Assembly: GCF_001988955.1 (NCBI RefSeq)
Contig: NZ_CP014263.1
Span: forward strand, 1,674,001 to 1,738,000
Source: Spirosoma montaniterrae
GTDB taxonomy: Bacteria > Bacteroidota > Bacteroidia > Cytophagales > Spirosomataceae
Direction: 5' to 3'
DNA length: 64,000 bases
Shown here: positions 26,667 to 37,509 of the stretch, in pieces
How the letters are laid out: every line of letters starts with the position of its first letter
How positions within the stretch are numbered: position 1 is the first letter of the stretch
Translations under genes and position numbers: made by a program
The notes under the pieces: model-generated
Seen by the model: the letters and a program-made list of their open reading frames with translations, nothing else
What the model was told of the DNA's origin: nothing
Database searches by the model: none

Positions 26667-28454
26667 ATGAACATAAGCAGGTGCCGGTTCATTATTGGTC
26701 TGATCACGCTGTTGTTCGCCAATCAGGTTCTGGCTCAGGTATCGACAGACGCGCAACGGCGATACCGGTCGGCTGTTGAATCAGTAAAAATAGGCGACTA
26801 CGTCCGCGCCAAAACCGACCTGAACGCAATTATCCAACGAGGGGGTGTGCTGGCACCCTATGCCCACTACTACTATGCCCTCGCCTGCCTGCGCGAACGC
26901 AAACTCGATCAGGCCCGGCTGATGCTCAAGCAGTTGCAGAACCGCTTCCCCGACTGGCCCAAAAAAGACGAAGCCCACTACCTGCTGGGAGTGGTGAATA
27001 TGGAAAACGGCCAGTACGAAGACGCCCTGACGGCCTTGCAGCAGATTGGCGACCCAGGATTACGGCCCGCCATCAACTCCCTCGAAGAAACGTTTGTCGG
27101 GCGTATCACCAACCTGAACCAACTGAAGCAACTGAATCGGGAGTTCCCGCAGAACCGAAGCGTCGGGCTGGCTCTGATTAACCTGATTCAGCGCACGTCG
27201 AGCGATAAAGATGATCTGGAACTGTCGGACCGGCTGACAAACCGGTTTGGCGTACCGGTAACGGCCTCGGCGCGGTCGAATACTCCGCCGGTTCAGCCCG
27301 CAACAACGCCTGCTGCCTCGCCCGCCACGCGCCCAAATAACCGGTCGGGTCGGGCGAAGGGATATTACAACGTCGCGATTATGTTTCCCTTTCGCATCAG
27401 TGAGTTTGATTCAGGTAAGCGGCTACGGTCAAATCAGTACGTATATGACCTGTATGACGGCATCAGAATGGCGAAAGATAAACTTCAGGAGGAAGGAATT
27501 ACGGTAAACCTGTTTGCCTACGACGTTGACAACGATGCTGCCAAAACGCAGGAGTTACTCAACGGTTCTGCCTTCAGCCAGACCGACCTGATTATCGGCC
27601 CGTTGTATGTGGAACCCAATAAAATTGCAACGGCCTACGCCAATCAGAATAATATCCTGTTACTGAATCCAATTGCAACCAGTAACGAGCTGATACTCAA
27701 CCAGCCGATGGCGTTTCTGGCACAGCCATCGCTGACCCGGCAGGCGCAGCAAATGGCAGCACACGCCATGCGGCTGGGACCGAATCGGCGGGTTGCCATT
27801 TATTTCGGTGCGTCGCGGAAAGATTCGCTGCTGGCCGTGGCGTACCAGGCTGAACTGAAACGACTGAATGCTCAGGTTGTTGATTTTCAGCGACTAAAAG
27901 CAACCGCCCAGGCAACCGCCGATGCCATGCGATTGACACCTGCCGCCCGCCCGGCAACGGCTTCGGCTGCTCAATCGGCGACCACCGTGTCTCCCATTAC
28001 GCTGGGCCACGTTTTCTTAGCCAGCATCAGCGATGACGATGGCCCCCGACTGCTCGACGCGCTCGCCCGTCGGCGCGTGAGTGGCCCGCTGATGGCAACG
28101 GCATCGGCCTTCGATTACTATCGGAACTCAACCTCAACGTTTACCCGCCGGGATTTGTACCTGCTCTATCCCGACTATATTGACAATCAACGTGAGTTTG
28201 TGCTGTCGTTTGAAGAGCAGTATTTAGCTAAACGCAATACTATTCCGTCGGTATTTACGGCTCAGGGCTACGACATGATGCTATTTTTCGGGCGGCAGTT
28301 GGCGAAAAACGGCGTACCATTTCGGAGCCGGGCCACCCTGCGCTCCGACACCGACGACTACCTGCTGTCGGGATTCGACTATACCCAATCCAATGAAAAT
28401 CAGATCGTTCCCATCGTAAAATACGACAGCGGACGGTTCACTAAAATCAATTGA
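26667..28454 (+). CDS. Periplasmic TPR plus PBP1-fold (LpoA-like) protein
   Basis: 595 aa from ATG 26667 (MNISRCRFIIGLITLLFANQVLAQ), a signal peptide. The upstream ATG at 26646 lies in the terminator hairpin. Residues 25-185 form a TPR-like helical region (YYYALACLRERKLDQARLMLKQLQ). A Pro/Ala linker then leads to a type 1 periplasmic-binding fold (about 235-590: YNVAIMFPFRISEFDS; LIIGPLYVEPNKIATAYA). This two-part layout is that of LpoA-type activators of penicillin-binding proteins and of ABC-type binding proteins in Bacteroidota; no permease neighbours. I favour the LpoA-like cell-wall role, without proof. Confidence 0.7.
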   Translation: MNISRCRFIIGLITLLFANQVLAQVSTDAQRRYRSAVESVKIGDYVRAKTDLNAIIQRGGVLAPYAHYYYALACLRERKLDQARLMLKQLQNRFPDWPKKDEAHYLLGVVNMENGQYEDALTALQQIGDPGLRPAINSLEETFVGRITNLNQLKQLNREFPQNRSVGLALINLIQRTSSDKDDLELSDRLTNRFGVPVTASARSNTPPVQPATTPAASPATRPNNRSGRAKGYYNVAIMFPFRISEFDSGKRLRSNQYVYDLYDGIRMAKDKLQEEGITVNLFAYDVDNDAAKTQELLNGSAFSQTDLIIGPLYVEPNKIATAYANQNNILLLNPIATSNELILNQPMAFLAQPSLTRQAQQMAAHAMRLGPNRRVAIYFGASRKDSLLAVAYQAELKRLNAQVVDFQRLKATAQATADAMRLTPAARPATASAAQSATTVSPITLGHVFLASISDDDGPRLLDALARRRVSGPLMATASAFDYYRNSTSTFTRRDLYLLYPDYIDNQREFVLSFEEQYLAKRNTIPSVFTAQGYDMMLFFGRQLAKNGVPFRSRATLRSDTDDYLLSGFDYTQSNENQIVPIVKYDSGRFTKIN

Positions 28455-28572
28455 GTGGTTGAATGATTGAGTGGTTGAATGATAGAATGATTGAATGGTT
28501 AGGTCGGGCTAAGCCGGTATTCAATCACTCAATCACTCAACCATTCTATCATTCAACCACTCAACCATTCAA
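28451..28572. repeat. Long leader hairpin before hemL, built of short repeats
   Basis: The left arm (28451-28500) consists of units like TTGAATGATTGAGTGG, and the right arm (28521-28572) is their imperfect reverse complement. The loop is about 20 nt. The upstream gene's stop codon is in the left arm, and the right arm ends 6 nt before the hemL ATG. Confidence 0.8.
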
Positions 28573-28578
28573 CACCAC

Positions 28579-29871
28579 ATGACCACAAGCGAACAACTTT
28601 TTGAGAAGGCTAAAACATTGATTCCCGGTGGCGTAAATTCGCCGGTACGGGCATTTCGGGCAGTGGGCGGTAGTCCGCTGTTCATTAAATCGGGCAAAGG
28701 ACCGTATGTATACGATGAAGACGGTCGGCAGTATATAGAGCTGATTAATTCGTGGGGGCCGATGATTCTGGGTCATGCGTTCGAGCCGGTTGAAAAGGCC
28801 GTGCGCGATGCCATTCAGTATTCGTTTTCGTTCGGGGCACCCACGCGCAAGGAGGTCGAAATGGCCGAACTGATTGTGTCGATGGTGCCCTCTATCGAAA
28901 AAGTGCGGATGGTTAATTCGGGTACTGAAGCCACAATGGCTGCCATTCGGGTAGCGAGGGGGTTTACCGGTCGCGATAAAATCATTAAGTTCGAAGGGTG
29001 CTACCACGGTCATGGCGATTCGTTTCTGATTGCGGCTGGCAGTGGGGCCGTAACGATGGGCGTACCCGACTCGCCCGGCGTGACCAAAGCCACTGCCGCC
29101 GACACGCTCACCGCGCCTTATAACAATCTGGCGGCTGTTGAGGTACTGCTCGACAACAATCAAAATCAGGTGGCGGCTCTGATTCTGGAGCCGGTAGTAG
29201 GCAATATGGGTTGCGTGATACCCGAACCCGGATTTCTGCAAGGCGTCCGCGACCTGTGCAACAAACACGGGGTTGTGCTAATTTTCGATGAAGTCATGAC
29301 CGGTTTTCGGCTGGCAAAAGGGGGCGCACAGGAACGTTTCGGAATTACGCCCGACCTGACCACGCTGGGTAAAATCATTGGGGGCGGAATGCCAGTGGGT
29401 GCTTACGGGGGGCGCGCCGAGATCATGAACGTAGTGTCGCCCGCCGGACCGGTCTATCAGGCCGGAACACTGTCGGGCAACCCCATTGCCATGTCGGCGG
29501 GTTTAGCCATGCTTCACCACCTCAACGACCACCCGGACGTGTATACGCGCTTAGACGAGATTGGCGAAAAACTGGCAACAGGATTCCGGGCCGGACTCCA
29601 AAAAGCCGGACTAAATTATACTATCAACCAGATCGGTTCGATGTTCACGCTCTTCATGACCGAGCGTTCCGTAAGTGATTTCGCCGACGCCAAATCCTGC
29701 GACTTGCCGTTGTTTGGCCGTTATTTCCATGCCATGCTAAAGCGGGGCGTTTATCTGGCCCCGTCGCAGTTCGAGAGCCTGTTCGTCTCCGTCGCCCTCA
29801 CCAACGACCTGATCGACGAGGTAATTCAGGCGAATGAAGAAGCTTTATTGGAAGTGATGAGTGATGAGTGA
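28579..29871 (+). CDS. hemL: Glutamate-1-semialdehyde 2,1-aminomutase
   Basis: 430 aa, the usual length. It converts glutamate 1-semialdehyde to 5-aminolevulinate in the C5 tetrapyrrole pathway, using PLP. The N-terminus LFEKAKTLIPGGVNSPVRAFRAVGG and the active-site stretch TTLGKIIGGGMPVGAYGG (Lys of the PLP Schiff base) are visible. The C-terminal EEALLEVMSDE is encoded within the repeat that starts the next leader hairpin. The gene stands alone between repeat hairpins, and hemA or other heme genes are not near. Confidence 0.95.
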   Translation: MTTSEQLFEKAKTLIPGGVNSPVRAFRAVGGSPLFIKSGKGPYVYDEDGRQYIELINSWGPMILGHAFEPVEKAVRDAIQYSFSFGAPTRKEVEMAELIVSMVPSIEKVRMVNSGTEATMAAIRVARGFTGRDKIIKFEGCYHGHGDSFLIAAGSGAVTMGVPDSPGVTKATAADTLTAPYNNLAAVEVLLDNNQNQVAALILEPVVGNMGCVIPEPGFLQGVRDLCNKHGVVLIFDEVMTGFRLAKGGAQERFGITPDLTTLGKIIGGGMPVGAYGGRAEIMNVVSPAGPVYQAGTLSGNPIAMSAGLAMLHHLNDHPDVYTRLDEIGEKLATGFRAGLQKAGLNYTINQIGSMFTLFMTERSVSDFADAKSCDLPLFGRYFHAMLKRGVYLAPSQFESLFVSVALTNDLIDEVIQANEEALLEVMSDE

Positions 29872-29940
29872 TGAGTTTGCTGACGCGAGAGCAGAATACT
29901 GGCGTCAGCCCACTCATCGTTCATCACTCATCACTCATCG
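29854..29940. repeat. Long leader hairpin overlapping the hemL 3' end
   Basis: Tandem GTGATGA units (29854-29876) pair with the ACTCATC units at 29912-29940, and an inner stem GCTGACGC/GCGTCAGC is perfect (29879-29886, 29902-29909). The hairpin overlaps the hemL stop codon and ends 13 nt before the glycosyltransferase ATG. Confidence 0.8.
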
Positions 29941-29953
29941 TTCAAAACAAACT

Positions 29954-30961
29954 ATGTTTTTCTCCATCATCATCCCCGTCTACAACCGCCCCGGCGAACT
30001 GCGCGAACTGCTCGACAGTCTGACGAAGCAGACATATACGCAGTTTGAGGTGCTGGTTATCGAAGATGGTTCGGTTGAGAAAGCCGACGGCGTTGTAGCG
30101 GAATTCGCTGACCGGCTGCGGATTCGGTATTTTTTTAAGCCCAACTCCGGGCAGGGCTTTACGCGCAACTACGGTTTTGAGCGGGCCGAGGGCGATTATT
30201 TCGTGATATTCGACTCGGATGCCCTCGTACCACCCAACTATTTTGCCGTTGTCAATCAGCGGCTTACGAGTCAGTGGCTGGATGCCTACGGTGGTCCCGA
30301 CGCGGCCCATCCCGACTTTACGCCCGTTCAAAAAGCCATCAGCTATTCGATGACTTCGCCTTTTACGACGGGGGGAATTCGGGGCAGCAAGAAAAACTTA
30401 GGTGGTACGTATCACCCGCGTAGCTTCAACATGGGGTTGTCGCGGAAGGTGTGGGAGCGCATTGGCGGTTATAAACTGAGCCGGATGGGTGAAGACATTG
30501 AATTTGCCATTCGTATTATCAAGAATGGTTTTTCTACGGGCCTGATTCCCGATGCGTTTATTTACCACAAACGTCGGACGAATTTCGGGCAGTTTTTTCG
30601 GCAACTGCGATTCTTTGGCCGCGCCCGTATCAATATCAGCCGTTATTACCCCAACGAATTAAAATTGGTGCATACATTCCCGGCCCTGTTCACACTTTTT
30701 GTCGTGTCGGTGCCGATATGGGCATTGGTTAGTCCGGTGTTAGGCTGGTTGTCATTGAGCGTATTAGCCATTTTTTCGCTTGTGGTTTTGATTGATGCCA
30801 TTCGAAAAGAGCGGAATCTGACCGTTGGCCTGCTCAGTGTGGCAGCGGCTTTTGTGCAGTTGACAGGCTACGGCGTCGGTTTTTTAAGCGAAGGCTGGAA
30901 ACGACTGCGTGAACCTGCCGGATTTAAAGAAACGGGGGCCAGCATCGAGTATCCATCGTAA
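29954..30961 (+). CDS. Glycosyltransferase family 2, membrane-anchored
   Basis: 335 aa from ATG 29954 (MFFSIIIPVYNRPGELRELLDSL). Earlier in-frame ATGs lie in the leader hairpin and hemL. The GT2 fold is shown by SIIIPVYN, VLVIEDGS and the DSD-type metal motif (FDSDAL), with a conserved EDIEFAIRI near residue 180 in the place of the ED/D-x-E motif. Two or three hydrophobic helices form the C-terminal part (about 240-310). It likely transfers a sugar from a nucleotide sugar onto a lipid or surface glycan. Acceptor and sugar unknown. Confidence 0.85.
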   Translation: MFFSIIIPVYNRPGELRELLDSLTKQTYTQFEVLVIEDGSVEKADGVVAEFADRLRIRYFFKPNSGQGFTRNYGFERAEGDYFVIFDSDALVPPNYFAVVNQRLTSQWLDAYGGPDAAHPDFTPVQKAISYSMTSPFTTGGIRGSKKNLGGTYHPRSFNMGLSRKVWERIGGYKLSRMGEDIEFAIRIIKNGFSTGLIPDAFIYHKRRTNFGQFFRQLRFFGRARINISRYYPNELKLVHTFPALFTLFVVSVPIWALVSPVLGWLSLSVLAIFSLVVLIDAIRKERNLTVGLLSVAAAFVQLTGYGVGFLSEGWKRLREPAGFKETGASIEYPS

Positions 30962-31010
30962 TGTTATCCAACTGTTAAGCCGATAGTAACGAAGCATACA
31001 TCCGTACCGT

Positions 31011-31018
31011 TATCTTTG
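31011..31018 (+). promoter_or_regulatory. -7 promoter element for the small membrane protein
   Basis: TATCTTTG matches TAnnTTTG exactly, 26 nt upstream of the ATG at 31044. No clear -33 TTTG was seen at the right distance. Confidence 0.55.
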
Positions 31019-31043
31019 CCTGTTAATCAGAATCTGATACGTG

Positions 31044-31385
31044 ATGGCAAAGCTTCCCGAACCACCGGGCCGGAAATTGGTGAATAGGATGAGTACCCGA
31101 ACCAAATGGCTGCTTACAGCTCCGTTGGGGCTGGTGCTGGTAGGAGCGGGCCTGTGTGTACTATCTGAAGCAAGCTATGCCAAACACACGGGTGCCTCGT
31201 GGCAGCAGTGGGTCGGGTGGGGCACCTACGGCCTGATTTTGGTCAATGGTGGGCTATCGGTATTTGGGCAGGCCGTGCGCTACCGGGCGCAGTTGGATTA
31301 CCGCCGATTTGTGCGTCGGGAGTTGAAAAAACGCGACCGCAGCCGGCATAAACGAAAAACCTCACCGGGTAAGGGCGAGGTTTAG
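31044..31385 (+). CDS. Small two-helix membrane protein, unknown
   Basis: 113 aa from ATG 31044 (the codon before it is GTG, a possible alternative). Two hydrophobic helices, around residues 24-42 and 57-77, separated by a short loop; the C-terminus (about 85-113) is very basic, full of Arg and Lys, and should lie in the cytoplasm. Not recognised. It stands alone in front of a convergent tiny gene; the terminator-like hairpin overlaps its last codons. Confidence 0.6.
   Translation: MAKLPEPPGRKLVNRMSTRTKWLLTAPLGLVLVGAGLCVLSEASYAKHTGASWQQWVGWGTYGLILVNGGLSVFGQAVRYRAQLDYRRFVRRELKKRDRSRHKRKTSPGKGEV
31357..31383 (+). terminator. Terminator-like hairpin at the end of the small membrane protein gene
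   Basis: AAACCTC (31357-31363) pairs with GAGGTTT (31377-31383); a T-run follows after the stop codon at about 31390-31398. Confidence 0.5.
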
Positions 31386-31389
31386 CGGC

Positions 31390-31539
31390 TTATTTTTTCT
31401 CGGCGAACGACGCTTTGATGGCCTCAACGTCTACGTTTTTAATGATAGGTCTGCGCAGTAATTGCTTGATAGCCGCCGTTTTGTTATTGGCGATGGCCCG
31501 GTTTTTCCGACCTTTGCGCTTGAGTTCTGTTATTGCCAT
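31390..31539 (-). CDS. Tiny basic protein (49 aa)
   Basis: A 49-codon frame on the minus strand (ATG at 31539, TAA at 31390), starting MAITELKRKGRKNRAIANNK and ending IKASFAEKK. It is strongly basic in the first 30 residues. The sequence looks like the small conserved Lys/Arg-rich proteins of Bacteroidota that sit alone between housekeeping genes, perhaps nucleic-acid binding or ribosome associated (I cannot name the family). No frame breaks it, and codon use is similar to nearby genes. It is convergent with the 31044 gene and divergent from hisS. Confidence 0.65.
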   Translation of the reverse strand: MAITELKRKGRKNRAIANNKTAAIKQLLRRPIIKNVDVEAIKASFAEKK

Positions 31540-31597
31540 GACTGGTATTGTGTTTATCTGAATTCCGTTTCGAGCCGCAAAATTAAGGTTTTTTTAG

Positions 31598-31624
31598 ACA
31601 GGATTTACAGGATTTACAGGATTT
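31598..31624. repeat. Three tandem ACAGGATTT units
   Basis: ACAGGATTT at 31598, 31607 and 31616, exact copies, between the tiny protein gene and hisS. Such short arrays occur at intergenic sites of many Bacteroidota; function unknown. Confidence 0.75.
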
Positions 31625-31649
31625 TATGTACAGTAACCGCAAACCTGCC

Positions 31650-31657
31650 TAATTTTG
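31650..31657 (+). promoter_or_regulatory. TAnnTTTG element just before hisS
   Basis: TAATTTTG ends only 4 nt before the ATG at 31662. If this is the real -7 element the hisS mRNA would be leaderless or nearly so; otherwise it is a chance match. Confidence 0.35.
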
Positions 31658-31661
31658 CAGG

Positions 31662-33056
31662 ATGCAGAAACCCACGCTACCTAAAGGAACACGCGATTTT
31701 GGGCCGGAGCAGATGCGTAAACGGCTTTTTATTTTCGATACGATTCGGCAGACGTTTCAGCGGTTCGGCTTTCAGCCACTCGAAACGCCTTCCATCGAAA
31801 ACCTCTCGACGCTGACAGGAAAATACGGCGACGAAGGCGATCAACTCCTGTTTAAAATCCTGAACTCCGGCGATTTTGCCGCCAGCCTGACCGACGCCGA
31901 CCTCGATGCCGTCCGTGGTTCCGGCGGTTCTAAAAAACTGACACCTAAACTTGCGGAGAAGGGATTGCGCTACGACCTCACGGTGCCGTTTGCCCGTTAC
32001 GTCGTTATGAATCGCAACAACATTGCCTTGCCCTTCAAACGCTATCAAATGCAGCCCGTTTGGCGAGCCGACCGGCCCCAAAAAGGTCGTTATCGTGAGT
32101 TTTACCAGTGCGATGCCGATGTGGTAGGTACAGATTCGCTGCTGTGCGAAGCAGAAATCGTGCTGATGGTTCATGAAGTATTCAGGAATCTGGGCGTTCA
32201 GCATTTTACGCTCAAAATCAACAATCGGAAAATTCTGGCAGGCATTGCCGAGGTAATTGGCGTTCCCGGTCAGGAGAGTACGCTGAGCGTCGCTATTGAT
32301 AAACTCGACAAAATCGGCAAAGACAAAGTACTGGATGAACTCCGCGAACGCGGTTTTTCGGATGCCGCTATCGCCAGTCTCGACCCGCTCTTCGCCGAAA
32401 CGACCGACCTGACCGCCACGCTCAACCAGCTCAAAAACTGGCTGGCTACGTCAGAAATCGCTCAGAAGGGTATTATCGAACTGGAAGAAACGATGCAATT
32501 GGTTGAGCAATACGGCCTTACCAATCCGCGTATCGAATTCGACGCTACGCTGGCGAGGGGATTGTCGTACTACACGGGAGCTATTTTTGAAGTCAAAGCC
32601 AACGGAGTGAGCATCGGCAGCGTGAGTGGTGGCGGACGCTACGACAACCTGACCGGCGCATTCGGTATGCCGGGGCTTTCGGGTGTTGGCATCTCGTTCG
32701 GCGTCGACCGCATTTATGACGTAATGGACGAACTGAACTTGTTTCCGACCGGAGCCGGGCAGGGAACAACCGTATTGCTCGTGCCGTTTGACGCAGATGC
32801 CCGCGCCGTAGCGTTGCCGCTGCTGCGTCAGCTACGAACGGCCAGCATAGTCGCCGAACTATATCCCGACTTTGCCAAAGTGAAGAAGATGCTCGAGTAT
32901 GCCAACACCAGGACTATTCCGTTTGTGGTGCTGATCGGCTCCGACGAGGTGCAGACAGGCCAACTGAGCGTCAGGAACATGACAACGGGCGAACAGCAGA
33001 AAATGAGCGCGGACGAAGTTGTAGCGTTTGTGCAGCAAAAAAGTCCGGTACGCTAA
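31662..33056 (+). CDS. hisS: Histidyl-tRNA synthetase
   Basis: 464 aa, class II synthetase. Motif 2 region RADRPQKGRYREFYQCDADVVG, the histidine-specific LARGLSYYTGAIFEV and motif 3-like GGGRYDNLTGAFG with SGVGISFGVDR are visible; a C-terminal anticodon-binding domain (about 365-460: TVLLVPFDADARAVALPLLRQL) completes the protein. It charges tRNA-His with histidine. The start ATG begins MQKPTLPKGTRDFGPEQM, the usual N-terminus. Terminator hairpin overlaps its stop codon. Confidence 0.96.
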   Translation: MQKPTLPKGTRDFGPEQMRKRLFIFDTIRQTFQRFGFQPLETPSIENLSTLTGKYGDEGDQLLFKILNSGDFAASLTDADLDAVRGSGGSKKLTPKLAEKGLRYDLTVPFARYVVMNRNNIALPFKRYQMQPVWRADRPQKGRYREFYQCDADVVGTDSLLCEAEIVLMVHEVFRNLGVQHFTLKINNRKILAGIAEVIGVPGQESTLSVAIDKLDKIGKDKVLDELRERGFSDAAIASLDPLFAETTDLTATLNQLKNWLATSEIAQKGIIELEETMQLVEQYGLTNPRIEFDATLARGLSYYTGAIFEVKANGVSIGSVSGGGRYDNLTGAFGMPGLSGVGISFGVDRIYDVMDELNLFPTGAGQGTTVLLVPFDADARAVALPLLRQLRTASIVAELYPDFAKVKKMLEYANTRTIPFVVLIGSDEVQTGQLSVRNMTTGEQQKMSADEVVAFVQQKSPVR

Positions 33057-33067
33057 GCACCGGACTT
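33041..33067 (+). terminator. Terminator of hisS
   Basis: Perfect 9-bp stem AAGTCCGGT/ACCGGACTT (33041-33049, 33059-33067) with the hisS stop codon in the loop, followed by CTTTG. Confidence 0.7.
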
Positions 33068-33110
33068 CTTTGTTCAAAAAATCTAAAATTGATACCAATT
33101 TGGCGTTGCC

Positions 33111-33212
33111 CGTATGGCTGGCGCGAGGGAGACGCAAAGGGTTGCGTCTCTACAGATAACCATCCGGTGTAGAGACGCAACCCTTTGCGTCTCTACCTGC
33201 GCCAGCCATACG
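33111..33212. repeat. 102-bp nested palindromic element
   Basis: Outer arms CGTATGGCTGGCGC (33111-33124) and GCGCCAGCCATACG (33199-33212) match perfectly. Inside lie two copies of a palindrome with GAGACGCAA and TTGCGTCTC arms (about 33129-33153 and 33169-33196). It is a compact, possibly mobile palindromic unit between the convergent hisS and katG genes. Confidence 0.75.
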
Positions 33213-33249
33213 AGACACCTGGATTACTGTTGTATAATCACTTAAACCA

Positions 33250-35672
<2,423 letters not shown>

Positions 35673-35829
35673 ATTTATATCTATAATATCTATGATTGAT
35701 AAGTCGGTGAGGCCACTGTTGCTGGTAATGACGAACGCAGGTTTACGAAAAGAGTTGTTCAGCCAAACAGAAACGTTAGTCAATCTGTTGTCTGCCAGAG
35801 TCGTAGTGCGCTCGCGAAACCACCTGCCG

Positions 35830-37011
35830 ATGCCCTACTGGTTTACTACACTAAAAACGCTGTTTGTATGCCTGCTGCTTGGTAGTGGGTTGTTCGGATA
35901 CGCGCAATGCCCGCCCCGCCCCGCCAATTTGTTTACCGGAGCCATGCGCACAACGGCCACACACGGCTGCGTACCGTTCCGGGTCGAAACCAGTAACGTG
36001 ATGATCGACGTGGAGAACGTGCGGCAGATTTTTGAGTACGACCGTAACCGCCCCAACAACCCAACCACGACTCAAACGAGCTATACCTACAAAAAACCGG
36101 GCATCTATTACCTCGTTCAGTACTCTGAGAAACAAGGACTTTCGATGATGTCGTGCGCCGAAATATGGGTCTACGACACCCTACAGCCGCAGGTAGAGCT
36201 GTCGGCCTGCGGCACCCGCGCCAGCCTGACCATTACCGACCCGTTCAGGTCTCCGATGAAGTACGACTATTTTTTAGTCAGTTGGGACGATGGCAAAACC
36301 GACACCGTCAGCACCACGCCACTCCGCGCCGAACACACCTACGCCAACACCGACCCGCGCCGGATTCGCGTTCAGGGCATTCACCGGTTTGGGCGTTGTG
36401 GCGGCACAACAGCACTTTCGTTTACGCCCAACCAACCCGCCAGCATTCGGGCCGTGGGGCCGGGCGAACGAACCGGCGATGGGCGCGAAACGGCCCGGGT
36501 ACAGATTCAGAACCCCGGCAGTTTGCCCCTCTCGCTTCAGCAGCGCGTGGGCAATGGTGCGTATGGCAGTGGGCGAGGGGTGCCATCGGGCACGTCGGTG
36601 GAGGTGGTTGTGCCTGTCGATACGGGGCAAACAACCTGTTTTCGGCTCGTGCCGGGCAGTGTGTGTCCGGGCTATGAACCTTCGGCGGAGGTGTGTTACC
36701 GCCCGCCCTCAGCCAAACCCGCTGCCGAGCCAATCAGTGCGTTTTATTTGCCCGATGCCTTCAGCCCCAACAACGATGGCCTGAACGAAACGTTTGGCCT
36801 GATTGGCACCAGTACCGCCTATTCGTTCACGCTAACCATTTTCGACCGGTGGGGCCACGCCGTATTCACCACCGACGACCCGAAGCAAGCCTGGAACGGC
36901 CTGATAAACGGGCAATTAGCCCCGCCGGGCAGCTACGCCTACGAACTCCGGTCCAACAGCCCTTCCGGTTCAGTTACGCAGAAAAGTGGCCGCGTACTGC
37001 TGGTGCGGTAG
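35830..37011 (+). CDS. Secreted protein with T9SS type B (CHU_C) sorting domain
   Basis: 393 aa from ATG 35830, which gives a signal peptide (MPYWFTTLKTLFVCLLLGSG). Upstream in-frame codons run through the katG promoter region and are rejected. The C-terminal 85 residues form a gliding-motility-associated CHU_C domain: FYLPDAFSPNNDGLNETFGL, IFDRWGHAVFTT and WNGL. This directs export through the type IX secretion system. The middle part has PKD-like features (SYTYKKPGIYYLVQY; HTYANTDPRRIRVQG). Function unknown; a surface or secreted protein with adhesin-like build. Confidence 0.82.
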   Translation: MPYWFTTLKTLFVCLLLGSGLFGYAQCPPRPANLFTGAMRTTATHGCVPFRVETSNVMIDVENVRQIFEYDRNRPNNPTTTQTSYTYKKPGIYYLVQYSEKQGLSMMSCAEIWVYDTLQPQVELSACGTRASLTITDPFRSPMKYDYFLVSWDDGKTDTVSTTPLRAEHTYANTDPRRIRVQGIHRFGRCGGTTALSFTPNQPASIRAVGPGERTGDGRETARVQIQNPGSLPLSLQQRVGNGAYGSGRGVPSGTSVEVVVPVDTGQTTCFRLVPGSVCPGYEPSAEVCYRPPSAKPAAEPISAFYLPDAFSPNNDGLNETFGLIGTSTAYSFTLTIFDRWGHAVFTTDDPKQAWNGLINGQLAPPGSYAYELRSNSPSGSVTQKSGRVLLVR

Positions 37012-37013
37012 GG

Positions 37014-37049
37014 GGGAATGTTCAATGAAGTGTGTCATTGAACATTCCC
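37014..37049 (+). terminator. Terminator after the CHU_C gene
   Basis: Perfect 15-bp stem (37014-37028 with 37035-37049) and a 6-nt loop, 2 nt after the stop codon. Confidence 0.7.
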
Positions 37050-37094
37050 ACAGACGATTCCGGTCGGTATAGTTCGATAGAAGGCAGACCAAGG

Positions 37095-37349
37095 TCAACG
37101 AATAGGAATCTCTACGCGACGGTTATTGCTCCGTTCGCTTTCAGTCATGTTATTGCCAATGGGCTGTTTACTACCAAACCCTTCCGTGGTGATTCGTTCT
37201 TCAGCTATCCCCCGCCGTGTCAGGTACGTAGCGACTACTTTCGCCCGATGCTCGGATAATGCCAGATTCAGTCGGGAATTACCGCCATTGTCGGTGTGAC
37301 CTGCAACATGGATGTGCCACGGTAGATTGGCTTTCATGGATTGAACCAA
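37095..37349 (-). pseudogene. Relic of an OmpA-type peptidoglycan-binding domain
   Basis: The 84 residues contain the end of an OmpA C-terminal domain: HIHVAGHTDNGGNSRLNLALSEHRA and the NNRRVEI motif. The first half of the domain and any barrel or lipoprotein part is missing, and frames upstream to 37509 are broken. I therefore call it a decayed fragment. Confidence 0.6.
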
Positions 37350-37509
37350 TTTGTATCCGCATAAATGACGTTAAACGTGGGTAATTGCATTCGCTGAACA
37401 GCCATTTAAAACTCCGACAGATTTTTCGCTTTTGCCATCGCATGATGCTCGGCAAGGTGGCTGAAGGTAGATAGCATGGACGAGGTTTGACGCATCGGCA
37501 AGATAGCAA

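Noticed and set aside
28451..28572. Tandem units considered as a CRISPR-like array or origin iterons
   Set aside because: Units are contiguous without unique spacers and mirror each other across a loop, so it is a hairpin; no replication gene is near.
33129..33196. Repeats considered as a CRISPR array
   Set aside because: Only two palindromic copies with a short spacer, arranged as nested inverted repeats, and no cas genes nearby.
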